A stretch of 64,000 nt of DNA from Actinomadura atramentaria DSM 43919. Its GTDB lineage: Bacteria > Actinomycetota > Actinomycetes > Streptosporangiales > Streptosporangiaceae. Below are positions 48,542-56,507 of the stretch, one piece after another; position 1 is the first letter of the stretch; every line of letters begins with the position of its first letter. The DNA lies in assembly GCF_000381885.1 (NCBI RefSeq), contig NZ_KB907216.1:62001-126000 (forward strand), in the 5' to 3' direction. The notes under the pieces are model-generated. The model made no database searches. It saw only the letters and a list, made by a program, of their open reading frames with translations, and had not been told where the DNA came from. The translations under genes were made by a program, and so were the position numbers.

Positions 48542-49465
48542 ATGTCCGGCGGCGGTCGGCTCGGGGTCGACGTCCACCAGCACCTGTGGAGTCCCCCGCT
48601 CGTCGCCGCGCTGCGCGCGCGGACGTCGCCGCCTTACCTGAAGGACTGGACTCTCTATCTCGACGGTGAGCCCCCCTTCACCGTGATCCCCGAGGACCAC
48701 GACGTCGCCGCCCGCGCCGAGCTGGCCCGCGCCGACGGCCTCGACCGCGCGCTCGTCTCGCTGTCCACCCCGCTCGGCGTCGAGGCGCTGCCGCCCGACG
48801 CGGCCCGGCCGCTGCTGGACGCCTACCACGAGGGCGCCGCCGCGCTGCCCGCGCCGTTCGGCGCCTGGGCCGCCGCGAACGTCCACACCGTGTCCGCCGA
48901 CGACGCCGCCGCCGCGCTCGACCACGGGTTCGTCGGACTCCAGCTCCCGGCCGCCGCACTCGCCGGACCGGCCGGGTTCGCGCGCTGCGCGCCGCTGCTC
49001 GACCTGCTGGAGGAGCGCGGCCTGCCGCTGTTCGTCCACCCCGGCCCGGCCGCGCCCGGCGACGCCGAGGTGCCCGGCTGGTGGCCCGCGCTCGTCCCCT
49101 ACGTCCAGCAGATGCACGCGGCCTGGTTCGCGTTCCGCGCGTTCGGCCGCCCACGCCACCCCCGGCTGCGCGTCTGCTTCGCGATGCTCGCCGGGCTGGC
49201 GCCGCTGCACGGCGAGCGGCTGACCGCGCGCGGCGGCGGCCGGGGCGCGGTCGACCCCGACGCCTTCCTGGAGACCTCGTCGTACGGACCGAAGGCCGCC
49301 GACGCGGCCGTCCGCGCGGTCGGCGTGGACGTGCTCGTCCACGGCACCGACCGGCCGTACGCCGGACCCCGCGACCTCGCGCTGGGCGAGGCCGCGCGGC
49401 ACGCGTTCCGCGTGTCCAACCCGCATCGACTGCTCACCGGAGAGGAGCGCATCCATGTCGCGTGA
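48542..49465 (+). CDS. Amidohydrolase_2-type metal hydrolase/decarboxylase
   Basis: 307 residues, TIM-barrel amidohydrolase of the ACMSD-like branch. DVHQHLW gives the first metal HxH, LFVHPG a third His, and HGTDRPYAGP the catalytic Asp near the end. Family members hydrolyse lactones or remove carboxyl groups from aromatic acids. It has a ribosome site GGAGAGG and is translationally linked to the thiol dioxygenase, which begins 11 bp before its stop. It is under likely LacI control. The substrate is unknown. Confidence 0.75.
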   Translation: MSGGGRLGVDVHQHLWSPPLVAALRARTSPPYLKDWTLYLDGEPPFTVIPEDHDVAARAELARADGLDRALVSLSTPLGVEALPPDAARPLLDAYHEGAAALPAPFGAWAAANVHTVSADDAAAALDHGFVGLQLPAAALAGPAGFARCAPLLDLLEERGLPLFVHPGPAAPGDAEVPGWWPALVPYVQQMHAAWFAFRAFGRPRHPRLRVCFAMLAGLAPLHGERLTARGGGRGAVDPDAFLETSSYGPKAADAAVRAVGVDVLVHGTDRPYAGPRDLALGEAARHAFRVSNPHRLLTGEERIHVA

Positions 49466-50009
49466 CCTGCTCGACCACGCCGTCCCCACGACCGGTGGCG
49501 GGTCGTGTCTGGACGACCTGCCCGCCCGCGCGCTGGACGCGCGGGAACTGCGGGAGCTGGTGGACCGCCTCGCCGACGAGCCCGGCCTGTGGCGGCAGCA
49601 CGTCGCGTTCTCCGACGACGAGCGGCACTACGCCTCGCTTTACCGCGACGAGTTCGTGGACGTGTGGCTGCTGTGCTGGACGCCGCAGAACGACACCGGC
49701 TGGCACGACCACGACGTGTCCTCGGGCGCGGTCCGCGTCGTGCAGGGCGTGCTGGAGGAGAACAACCCGCGCATCGGCGGCGACCACCTGCGGACGGAGG
49801 TCGGCGAGGGCGTCTCGTTCGCGTTCGGGCCGGACCACATCCACCGACTCGTCGGCGCGGCGGACGCGAGCGTGTCCATCCACGCGTACTCGCCGCCGCT
49901 GTGGCGGCTCGGGCAGTACTCGATCAGCCCGGAGGGCGTCATGCGGCGCGTGTCGGTGAGCTACGCCGACGAACTGCGCCCGATGGAGCAGGAAGCGCCC
50001 ACCGCGTAG
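49455..50009 (+). CDS. Cysteine dioxygenase-type thiol dioxygenase (cupin)
   Basis: 184 residues. Iron ligands are H84 and H86 in WHDHD and H130 in DHIHR. The catalytic Ser-His-Tyr triad is S141-x-H143-x-Y145 in SIHAYSPP. G91 stands at the position of the human Cys93, so the Cys-Tyr crosslink is absent, as in most bacterial members. It oxidises a small thiol to a sulfinate with O2 and Fe(II). The arginine that holds the cysteine carboxylate in classical CDO could not be aligned with confidence, so 3-mercaptopropionate or another thiol is possible. It overlaps the amidohydrolase gene. Confidence 0.82.
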   Translation: MSRDLLDHAVPTTGGGSCLDDLPARALDARELRELVDRLADEPGLWRQHVAFSDDERHYASLYRDEFVDVWLLCWTPQNDTGWHDHDVSSGAVRVVQGVLEENNPRIGGDHLRTEVGEGVSFAFGPDHIHRLVGAADASVSIHAYSPPLWRLGQYSISPEGVMRRVSVSYADELRPMEQEAPTA

Positions 50010-50014
50010 CCGCC

Positions 50015-50046
50015 GGGCCGCGCCCGTCGTGCGACGGGCGCGGCCC
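50015..50046. terminator. Bidirectional hairpin after the thiol dioxygenase gene
   Basis: A perfect 14-bp stem (50015-50028 with 50033-50046) and 4-nt loop lie between the convergent dioxygenase and secreted-protein genes. Confidence 0.7.
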
Positions 50047-50064
50047 GCTCCGCCGCGAGCGCCG

Positions 50065-51132
50065 TCAGGGCGTCGTGAACGCGGCGATGCCGAGCGCGCC
50101 CGCGCCGACCGCCCACGCGGTGGTCGTCCCGGGGACGACCGTCTGCACGCTGAACTTCGACGCGGCCGGGACGCCCACCGCCTGCCACGAGCCGCCCGCG
50201 TACCGGTACGGGACCGCGTCCCACGGGTCCGTGCGGCCGACGAGCGCCCACGGCGTTCCGGACGCGTCCACGTCCACGTCGGTGAAGGGGCCGCTGGTCC
50301 CGGCCGGGCGCGGCACGACCGTCCACACGCCGTCCTTGAGGTGCGCGAGCACGGACGTGCCCGCGACCCAGATCTCCCCCGGCCCGACCGGCGCGACCTT
50401 GACGAACGCCTCGTGCGTGCCGACGAGCGAGTCCGGCAGGGCGACCGTCCGCCACGCGCTCCCGTCGAACCGCGCGACGCCGGGGACGTCGCGGTCGCCG
50501 GTCCGCTGCCCGAGCCCGACCGCCCACGCCTCGCCAGGCACGACGCTCTGGACGTCGGCGGCGTAGGTAAATCCGGACGGCAGCGGCTGCGCCGTCCAGC
50601 CCGAGCCCGTCCACCGGTGGATGGGCGGGTTCGCCGCGTACGTCAGCTCGGTCTCGAAGACCCCGGCGGGCCCGGCCTCCAGCAGCGCGGCCGGGACGGA
50701 CGTCGGCAGCGCGACGCGCCGGAACGCGGTCCCGTCGAACCGGGCGGCGTAGCGGCGGTCGTTCGGGCCGCCCGCGATCCACGTCTCGCCGCCGCCGGTG
50801 GACACCGAGTAGATGACCCTGTCGCCGCTCCAGCCGTCGATCGGGTACTCCTTCCAGCCCGAGCCGGTCCAGCGGCGGACGACCGGGTTGCCGAAGCTCG
50901 ACGGGTTGCACGGCGTCATCGGCATCCACTGGACGCAGTACGCGCCCTGCGCGCCGGAGATCCACACGCCGTCGGGCGCGGAGGCGGCGACGTCCCACAG
51001 GCTGTTCTGCGGCCAGAGGAACGGGAGGCCGACCGAGCGGTACGGCGCGGGGGCGTCCGCGCGGGCGGGCGCGGGGACCAGTGCGACGGCCGCGCCGGCG
51101 GATGCGGCGAGGGCCAGGATCTGACGCTTCAT
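50065..51132 (-). CDS. Secreted beta-propeller-like protein
   Basis: 355 residues from the ATG at 51132. The N-terminus MKRQILALAASAGAAVALVP is a signal peptide with likely cleavage after PARADA. The mature protein has repeated units with Trp/Asp/Gly turns (W-D-V-A-A-S-A-P-D-G-V-W-I, GGGETWIAGG, GEAWAVGL, GEIWVAGT, TPWALVG, TTAWAVGAG), about seven in all, matching a beta-propeller. Repeats RRWTGSGW and HRWTGSGW recur. Its role outside the cell is unknown. It is divergent from a lipoprotein hydrolase. Confidence 0.75.
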   Translation of the reverse strand: MKRQILALAASAGAAVALVPAPARADAPAPYRSVGLPFLWPQNSLWDVAASAPDGVWISGAQGAYCVQWMPMTPCNPSSFGNPVVRRWTGSGWKEYPIDGWSGDRVIYSVSTGGGETWIAGGPNDRRYAARFDGTAFRRVALPTSVPAALLEAGPAGVFETELTYAANPPIHRWTGSGWTAQPLPSGFTYAADVQSVVPGEAWAVGLGQRTGDRDVPGVARFDGSAWRTVALPDSLVGTHEAFVKVAPVGPGEIWVAGTSVLAHLKDGVWTVVPRPAGTSGPFTDVDVDASGTPWALVGRTDPWDAVPYRYAGGSWQAVGVPAASKFSVQTVVPGTTTAWAVGAGALGIAAFTTP

Positions 51133-51164
51133 GGCACCCACTATGAACGAGTTCCGCCGACTAT

Positions 51165-51180
51165 GCCAGTGATGACTGGC
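51165..51180. promoter_or_regulatory. Inverted repeat in the secreted-protein/SGNH divergent region
   Basis: GCCAGT-GATG-ACTGGC is a perfect 6-4-6 inverted repeat 33 bp upstream of the beta-propeller gene and 85 bp upstream of the SGNH gene. It is a candidate shared operator; no regulator is adjacent. Confidence 0.35.
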
Positions 51181-51265
51181 GAAGTAATTTCCCCACGAAC
51201 ATCACATCCCGCCACAGTAGGATTCGGCTCACCATTCCCCCTGAACCACGGCGGAGCACTCCCCC

Positions 51266-52027
51266 ATGCGATCTCGCCGCGCGCGCCGTGCCGCCGCGCT
51301 CCTGGCCGCTCTGTGCGCCGTGGCGCCGCTGACCGGCTGCACGATGTTCGGCACGTCCGTCGCGGACCGCGCGCAGCGGCCGCCGGTCAGCCCCGCGCCG
51401 CCGGCCGCGGCCCCCGTCGTGCTGTTCTTCGGCGACTCCTACACGGTCGGGAAGCGCGGGACGCTGCCGGAGAACACCTACGCGGCGGCGACCGCGCGCC
51501 TGCTCGGCTGGCAGGTCGTCCTCGCCGGGCGCGCCGGGACCGGCTTCGTGTCGACCGGCACCGGGACGGTCGCGTTCCACGAGCTGTTCGAGAGCCAGCT
51601 CGGCTGGCGGCCCGCCCCGGACCTGCTGATCATCTCCGGCGGGCACAACGACGCCCGCTACCCGCCCGCGCAGGTCGCGGCGGCCGCCCGGAGCCTGCTC
51701 GACCTCGCCGCGCGGCGCTGGCCCGGCACCCGGCGGCTCATGATCGGGCCGCTGTGGGGCAACGGCGCGCCGCCCGCAGACGCGCTCGCCGTCCGCGACG
51801 CGCTCGCCGCGACCGCCGGGCAGGCGAAGGTGCCGTTCGTGGACCCCATCGCCGAGCGCTGGATCACCGGGAACCGCGCGGACGGGACCGGCAACGCCGC
51901 GCGCTTCATCCTGCCCGACGGGACGCACCCGACCGTGGCGGGCGGCCGGTACGTGGCCACCCGCCTGGTCGCGGACCTGCGCCGGCTCGGGCTGGACCGC
52001 CCGGTCCGCACGCGCGCGGTCCGCTGA
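51266..52027 (+). CDS. SGNH/GDSL-type hydrolase lipoprotein
   Basis: 253 residues. The N-terminal signal ends in lipobox LTGC (Cys25). After a Pro-rich spacer, block I is FFGDSYTVGK with the catalytic Ser, block III is GGHNDARYP and block V is DGTHPTVAG with the Asp-x-x-His pair. It is an extracellular esterase, lipase or acyl-sugar hydrolase tethered to the membrane. GGCGGAG lies upstream of the ATG. It converges on egtD with 4 bp between stops. Confidence 0.85.
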   Translation: MRSRRARRAAALLAALCAVAPLTGCTMFGTSVADRAQRPPVSPAPPAAAPVVLFFGDSYTVGKRGTLPENTYAAATARLLGWQVVLAGRAGTGFVSTGTGTVAFHELFESQLGWRPAPDLLIISGGHNDARYPPAQVAAAARSLLDLAARRWPGTRRLMIGPLWGNGAPPADALAVRDALAATAGQAKVPFVDPIAERWITGNRADGTGNAARFILPDGTHPTVAGGRYVATRLVADLRRLGLDRPVRTRAVR

Positions 52028-52031
52028 CCCG

Positions 52032-52982
52032 TCAGACGGGGCGGGCGAGGGTCAGCGAGAAGTCGCCGGCCGCGTCCGTCCAGAACTCCGCGACGGCGAG
52101 CCCGGCCGCGTCCATCTCCTCCTCCAGCACGGCCGGGCGGAACTTCGCGGAGATCTCCGTGCGCATCTCCTCGCCGCGCGCGAACCGCACCGTGAGGTCG
52201 AGCGCGGGAATCCGGACGACCTGGTCGCGCTCGGAGCGCAGCCACATCTCGATCTGTTCCTCGTCCTCGTTCCACCGGGCGACGTGCGCGAACGCGTCCG
52301 GGTCGAAGTCCGCGCCCAGCTCGCGGTCGATCACGCGCAGCACGTTGCGGTTGAACTCCGCGGTGACGCCCGCCGCGTCGTCGTAGGCGCGGACGAGCCG
52401 CGCCGTGTCCTTCACCAGGTCCGCGCCGAGCAGCAGCGCGTCGCCCGGCCCCATCGTCGCCCGCAGCCCGGTCAGGAACTCCAGCCGCGCGGCGCGCGGC
52501 ATGTTCCCGATCGTGCCGCCGAGGAACACCACCAGCCGCCGCCCGCCGGTCGGCAGCAGCGCCAGGTGCCGCTCGTAGTCCGCGACGACGGGCCGGACCT
52601 CCAGCCGGCCGTGGTCGGCGGCGATCTTGGCGGCGGCGTCGGCGAGGAAGTCGCCGCTCACGTCCACCGGGACGTAGGTGCGCAGCGAGCCCGCGAGCGC
52701 GTCCAGCAGCACCCGCGTCTTCTCGCCCGAGCCCGCGCCCAGCTCCAGCAGCGTCGTCGCGGCGGTCTCGACGGCGATCTCCCGCGCGCGGTCCACGATG
52801 ATCTCGCGCTCGCGCCGGGTCGGGTAGTACTCCGGCAGCTCGGTGATCTTCTCGAACAGCGCGCTGCCCCGCTCGTCGTAGAAGTACTTCGGGGGCAGGG
52901 TCTTCGGGCGTGCGGTGAGGCCGTCGCGGACGTCGCGGCGCAGGGCGGCGGCGAGGTCGTCGGCGGTCAGGAAGCGGTCCAC
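52032..52982 (-). CDS. egtD: L-histidine N-alpha-methyltransferase
   Basis: 316 residues. SAM motif I is LLELGAGSGEKT, VPVDVSGDFL follows, and FLGGTIGNM marks the EgtD family. PPKYFYDERGSALFEKITELPEYYPTR, in pieces, is the diagnostic N-terminal pattern. It trimethylates histidine to hercynine, the first committed step of ergothioneine synthesis. The GTG start has AAGGAG and overlaps the end of egtC by 16 bp. It is the last gene of egtABCD. It competes with HutH for histidine. Confidence 0.95.
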   Translation of the reverse strand: MDRFLTADDLAAALRRDVRDGLTARPKTLPPKYFYDERGSALFEKITELPEYYPTRREREIIVDRAREIAVETAATTLLELGAGSGEKTRVLLDALAGSLRTYVPVDVSGDFLADAAAKIAADHGRLEVRPVVADYERHLALLPTGGRRLVVFLGGTIGNMPRAARLEFLTGLRATMGPGDALLLGADLVKDTARLVRAYDDAAGVTAEFNRNVLRVIDRELGADFDPDAFAHVARWNEDEEQIEMWLRSERDQVVRIPALDLTVRFARGEEMRTEISAKFRPAVLEEEMDAAGLAVAEFWTDAAGDFSLTLARPV

Positions 52983-53722
52983 GTGGCTCCTTCGAGTGGG
53001 GTGACCGAGACGCCGGAGGCGTCGGCGGAGACGAGCGAGCGGTCGGGCACGCGGCGCCAGCCGGGGGCGCCGTCGGTCGGTTCGGAGGCGAGCTCGACGC
53101 CGTCCGGGCCCTCCCGGACGAACAGGGAGTCGCCGACGGCGGTCGCGGCGAGCGATGCGCCGTCGGCGGCGAGCAGGTTGAAGCGCCCCTCGGCGAGGCC
53201 GGTGACGGTGCCGACGACGGCGGCGAGGCCCGCCGCGAGGTCCGCGCCGTCCGCCCAGGCGCGGGCGGCGAGAGCGAACAGCAGCGCGGAGTCCACCGGG
53301 GCGCGCGCGTCGGCGTCCACCGGGGCGGCCAGCTCGCGCAACTTGGCCTCGACGCGGGCGAAGTCCGCGACGATCCCGTTGTGGCTGAACAGCCGCCGCC
53401 CCGCGCGGAACGGCTGGGCGCAGCTCTCGTCCACCGGGAACCCGACCGTCGCGGAGCGGATCGCGGCGACCGCGCAGCCCGTCGCGACCGCGCCGGAGAT
53501 CTCGCGGAACGACGCGTCGGTCCACAGCGGCTGCGCGCGGCGGAACCGCAGCGGCTCGTCCGCGCCGTCCACGTACCAGCCGACGCCGAAGCCGTCCGCG
53601 TTCAGCACGTTCCCGACGTTGAGCCGGGGCGCGTACGTCTGGTGCTCCAGCGAGTGGTCGCCGTCGTAGATCAGCGAGCGCAGCGTCCGGGGCCTGCCGA
53701 GATAGGCGAGATGGCGGCACAT
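52967..53722 (-). CDS. egtC: Gamma-glutamyl-hercynylcysteine sulfoxide hydrolase
   Basis: 251 residues, class II glutamine amidotransferase-like Ntn hydrolase. The mature catalytic Cys is C2 in MCRHLAYLG, and LFSHNGIV and DGFGVGWY are conserved. It removes glutamate from the EgtB product. It overlaps egtB by one base (TGATG). Confidence 0.95.
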   Translation of the reverse strand: MCRHLAYLGRPRTLRSLIYDGDHSLEHQTYAPRLNVGNVLNADGFGVGWYVDGADEPLRFRRAQPLWTDASFREISGAVATGCAVAAIRSATVGFPVDESCAQPFRAGRRLFSHNGIVADFARVEAKLRELAAPVDADARAPVDSALLFALAARAWADGADLAAGLAAVVGTVTGLAEGRFNLLAADGASLAATAVGDSLFVREGPDGVELASEPTDGAPGWRRVPDRSLVSADASGVSVTPLEGATWTAS

Positions 53723-55026
53723 CAGCGCGCGTCCCTGGCCGTGCGGAAGCCGGTGAAGATCTGGCGGCGGATCGGGTAGTCCCAGTTGCGGAACGACGTC
53801 CGGACCGCCAGCGGGTGCGTCGCCCACGACCCGCCGCGCAGCACCTTGTAGTCGGGGCCGAAGAACACCTCGGAGTACTCCTTATAGGGGAACGAGCGGA
53901 AACCCGGGTAGCCGTGGAAGTCCGAGGACGTCCACTCCCACACGTCGCCGAGCATCCGCCGGACGCCGTACGCGGACGCGCCCGCCGCGTACGCGCCCGT
54001 CGCGGACGGCCGCAGCGCGCGCTGGCCGAGGTTCGCGCGGTCCTCCGCCCACTCGTCGCCCCACGGGTAGCGGCGCGCCCGCGCCGCCTCGGGGTCCCAG
54101 CCGGCGGCCTTCTCCCACTCGGCCTCGGTCGGGAGGCGGCGGCCCGCCCACCGCGCGTACGCGTCCGCCTCGTACCAGCAGACGTGCTGGACGGGCTCGT
54201 CCGGCGGGACCGGCTCGACGCGGCCGAACCGGCGGCGCAGCCACTCGCGGTCCTCGCGCAGCCAGAACGCCGGGGCCGCCTTGCCGCTGGAGCGCCGCCA
54301 CTCCCAGCCGCGCGGGTCCCACCAGCGCGGGTCGTCGTAGCCGCCCGCGTCGATGAAGCGCTCGTAGGCGGCGTTGCTGACCGGCTCGGTGTCGACGAAG
54401 AACGCGGGCAGGTCCACGACGTGCCCGGGCCGCTCGTTGTCGTACGCCCACGGGTCGTCGCTGCCCATGATGAACGGGCCCGCCGGGACGAACACCTCCG
54501 TCGTCGGGGCGGGCGGCCCCGGCGGCGCGGGCGCGCGGTCCTCCAGCAGCGCGGGCGCGCCCGCGCGGAGCTGGTGGGTGGCGAGCATCGTCTCGTCGTG
54601 CTGGTGCTCGTGCTGGACGACCATCCCGTAGACGAAACCGCCCGCCGTGAGCGGGTCCGCGCTGTCGAAACGGGCACGTTCCAGCGCGTCGAGCACCTTC
54701 GACCGGACGGTCGCGATGTACGCGGCCGCCTCCCCGGGCGGCAGCAGCGGGAGGGTCGGGCGCTCGGCTCGGGGGTGCTCGAACGCGTCGTACAGGCCGT
54801 CGATCTCCGGGCGCATCGGGTCCGCGCCCGCCGCCGCGCGCAGCAGCCACAGTTCCTCGTAGTTCCCGACGTGCGCGAGGTCCCACACCAGCGGGGACAT
54901 CAGCGGCGACACCTGCGCGGTCAGCTCCTCGTCGGGCAGGACGCCGGTGGTGAGGCCGTGGCTGCGTTCCCGCACCGCGCCCAGCTCGGCGGCGATGCGT
55001 TCCTTCAGGGCGTGCTCGTCGGTCAC
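53722..55026 (-). CDS. egtB: Hercynine oxygenase (iron-dependent sulfoxide synthase)
   Basis: 434 residues, DinB_2 domain followed by an FGE-sulfatase (C-type lectin) domain. Iron ligands are H52 in DLAHVGNYEE and H139 and H143 in QHEHQHDETM, matching known EgtB. Later motifs are GPFIMGSDD, PTEAEWEKAA, WEWTSSDFHGY and LRGGSWATHP. It joins hercynine to gamma-glutamylcysteine using O2. The presence of EgtA and EgtC indicates that type. The GTG start overlaps egtA by GTGA. Confidence 0.95.
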   Translation of the reverse strand: MTDEHALKERIAAELGAVRERSHGLTTGVLPDEELTAQVSPLMSPLVWDLAHVGNYEELWLLRAAAGADPMRPEIDGLYDAFEHPRAERPTLPLLPPGEAAAYIATVRSKVLDALERARFDSADPLTAGGFVYGMVVQHEHQHDETMLATHQLRAGAPALLEDRAPAPPGPPAPTTEVFVPAGPFIMGSDDPWAYDNERPGHVVDLPAFFVDTEPVSNAAYERFIDAGGYDDPRWWDPRGWEWRRSSGKAAPAFWLREDREWLRRRFGRVEPVPPDEPVQHVCWYEADAYARWAGRRLPTEAEWEKAAGWDPEAARARRYPWGDEWAEDRANLGQRALRPSATGAYAAGASAYGVRRMLGDVWEWTSSDFHGYPGFRSFPYKEYSEVFFGPDYKVLRGGSWATHPLAVRTSFRNWDYPIRRQIFTGFRTARDAR

Positions 55027-56231
55027 GTCGCGACCTCCTGGACGTGGGGGGCGGTCTGGTCGGGCGCGTCGTCGGCGGGGCAGCGGCCCCGCTCGACGTA
55101 GCGGTCGGCGTACTCGGCCACCAGCGGGCGCAGCCCCGCCGCGCCGAGCCGGGGCAGGGCGTCCAGCGCGGCGGCGAAGCAGGTTCGCGCGGCGGCGGCG
55201 AGGGCCGGGTCGGCGAGGGCGTCGCGGGCCGCAGTGGACCACCGGTCCGCGACGGGCTCGACGGCGGCCTCGGCGGCGTCGGCCGCCGCCGGGTCGTCCA
55301 GCAGCGCGGCGGCGACCGCGACCGGGACCGGCCAGTACCGCTCCGGCAGCGCGTCGATCATCCGCAGCTCCAGCCAGCCGCGCGGGCGGACGGGCGGGAA
55401 CAGCGTGGACAGGTGGTACTCCAGGTCGTCCAGCGTCGGCTCGCCCTTGGCCAGCCACGCGCCGAACGTCATGCCGGGGTCGGCGGCCCAGCCGCCGTCG
55501 GCGGTGCGGACGACCATGACGCGGGCGTCGAGGGCGTACCGGGTCCACGCCTCGGCCGGGTCGGCGCCGTCCGCGCGGTACACGGGCAGCGTCCGGCAGG
55601 GGTCGAGCGCCGTCCAGACGTCCTGCCGGGACGAGCGCGAGCCCGTCCGGCGGCCCGCGCGCAGCGGCGAGTTCGCGAACGCCGCGACGAGGACCGGGCC
55701 GAGCGCGTGCGCGCGCCGCCAGCGCCGGGCCGCGTCGGCGGCGTCCGCGCCGATGTCGACGCAGACCTGCACGGAGGCGGTGGTACACATCATGGCGAGT
55801 CCGGCGTCCGCGAAGCCGCCCGCGACGAAGTAGTCCCGCATGCACGCGTAGCGCGGGTGCTCGGCCTGGAAGCGCGGCGCGCGCAGCGGGTCCACGCCGT
55901 GCCCGGCGAGCGCGAGCCCGGCGGGCGCGAGGACGTCGCGCAGGAACGCGACGTCGCGGGCGAGTTCGGCGTGGAGCGTCCCGAGGCCGGGGAACGGCGC
56001 GGAGCTGAGTTCGATCTGGCCGCCCGGCTCGTAGGTGACGCGGCTGCCGCCGGGCGGCGGTCCGGCCGCGGCGACGAGCGCGCGGACGCCCGCCGCGGGG
56101 ACGTGCGCGGCCGGGTCGCGCGCGTGGGTGACGAGCCATTCGGTCTCGGCGCCGACCGTGCCGGGCGGCCCGGTCTTGAAACAGACGCCCCGGATGTACT
56201 GGTAGACCTCGTCGATCGTGAGCCGGGTCAT
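55023..56231 (-). CDS. egtA: Glutamate-cysteine ligase (ergothioneine pathway)
   Basis: 402 residues from the ATG at 56231. GGGAGG sits seven nt upstream; ATG 56237 would be too close. It carries GAETEWLV near residue 27 and YEPGGQIELSSAPF, the glutamate and ATP sites of the GCS2 family, and MMCTTASVQVCVDIG. It makes gamma-glutamylcysteine for EgtB. It is the first gene of egtABCD. An inverted repeat overlaps its ribosome site. Confidence 0.95.
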   Translation of the reverse strand: MTRLTIDEVYQYIRGVCFKTGPPGTVGAETEWLVTHARDPAAHVPAAGVRALVAAAGPPPGGSRVTYEPGGQIELSSAPFPGLGTLHAELARDVAFLRDVLAPAGLALAGHGVDPLRAPRFQAEHPRYACMRDYFVAGGFADAGLAMMCTTASVQVCVDIGADAADAARRWRRAHALGPVLVAAFANSPLRAGRRTGSRSSRQDVWTALDPCRTLPVYRADGADPAEAWTRYALDARVMVVRTADGGWAADPGMTFGAWLAKGEPTLDDLEYHLSTLFPPVRPRGWLELRMIDALPERYWPVPVAVAAALLDDPAAADAAEAAVEPVADRWSTAARDALADPALAAAARTCFAAALDALPRLGAAGLRPLVAEYADRYVERGRCPADDAPDQTAPHVQEVAT

Positions 56232-56237
56232 CGGCAT

Positions 56238-56255
56238 CCCTCCCTAACGGGAGGG
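56238..56255 (-). promoter_or_regulatory. Hairpin that would mask the egtA ribosome-binding site
   Basis: CCCTCCC (56238-56244) and GGGAGGG (56249-56255) are perfect complements across a 4-nt loop. On the egtA mRNA the downstream arm is the GGGAGGG ribosome site itself, so folding would hide it. Confidence 0.55.
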
Positions 56256-56507
56256 GAGCATTCCCTGCTGAACCGCATCAGGAATCCCGACTTATCAGGA
56301 AAGTTAAAACCCTGATCCGAACCGTGGAACAGGCTTCTCAGCGTTGACCCTGTCCACTAGAGTCCCGATACTCGACAGTTTGCCGGAATCGCGAGTTCAC
56401 CGGTCGCCACCAGGTGCCGTCGCCACCGCGGTGTCTGCACCGCGGTGTCGCCGTCACGGGGGCGGGAACCGGCCGGTCCGTCACCGACCGCTGGACACGG
56501 AGGTCAC

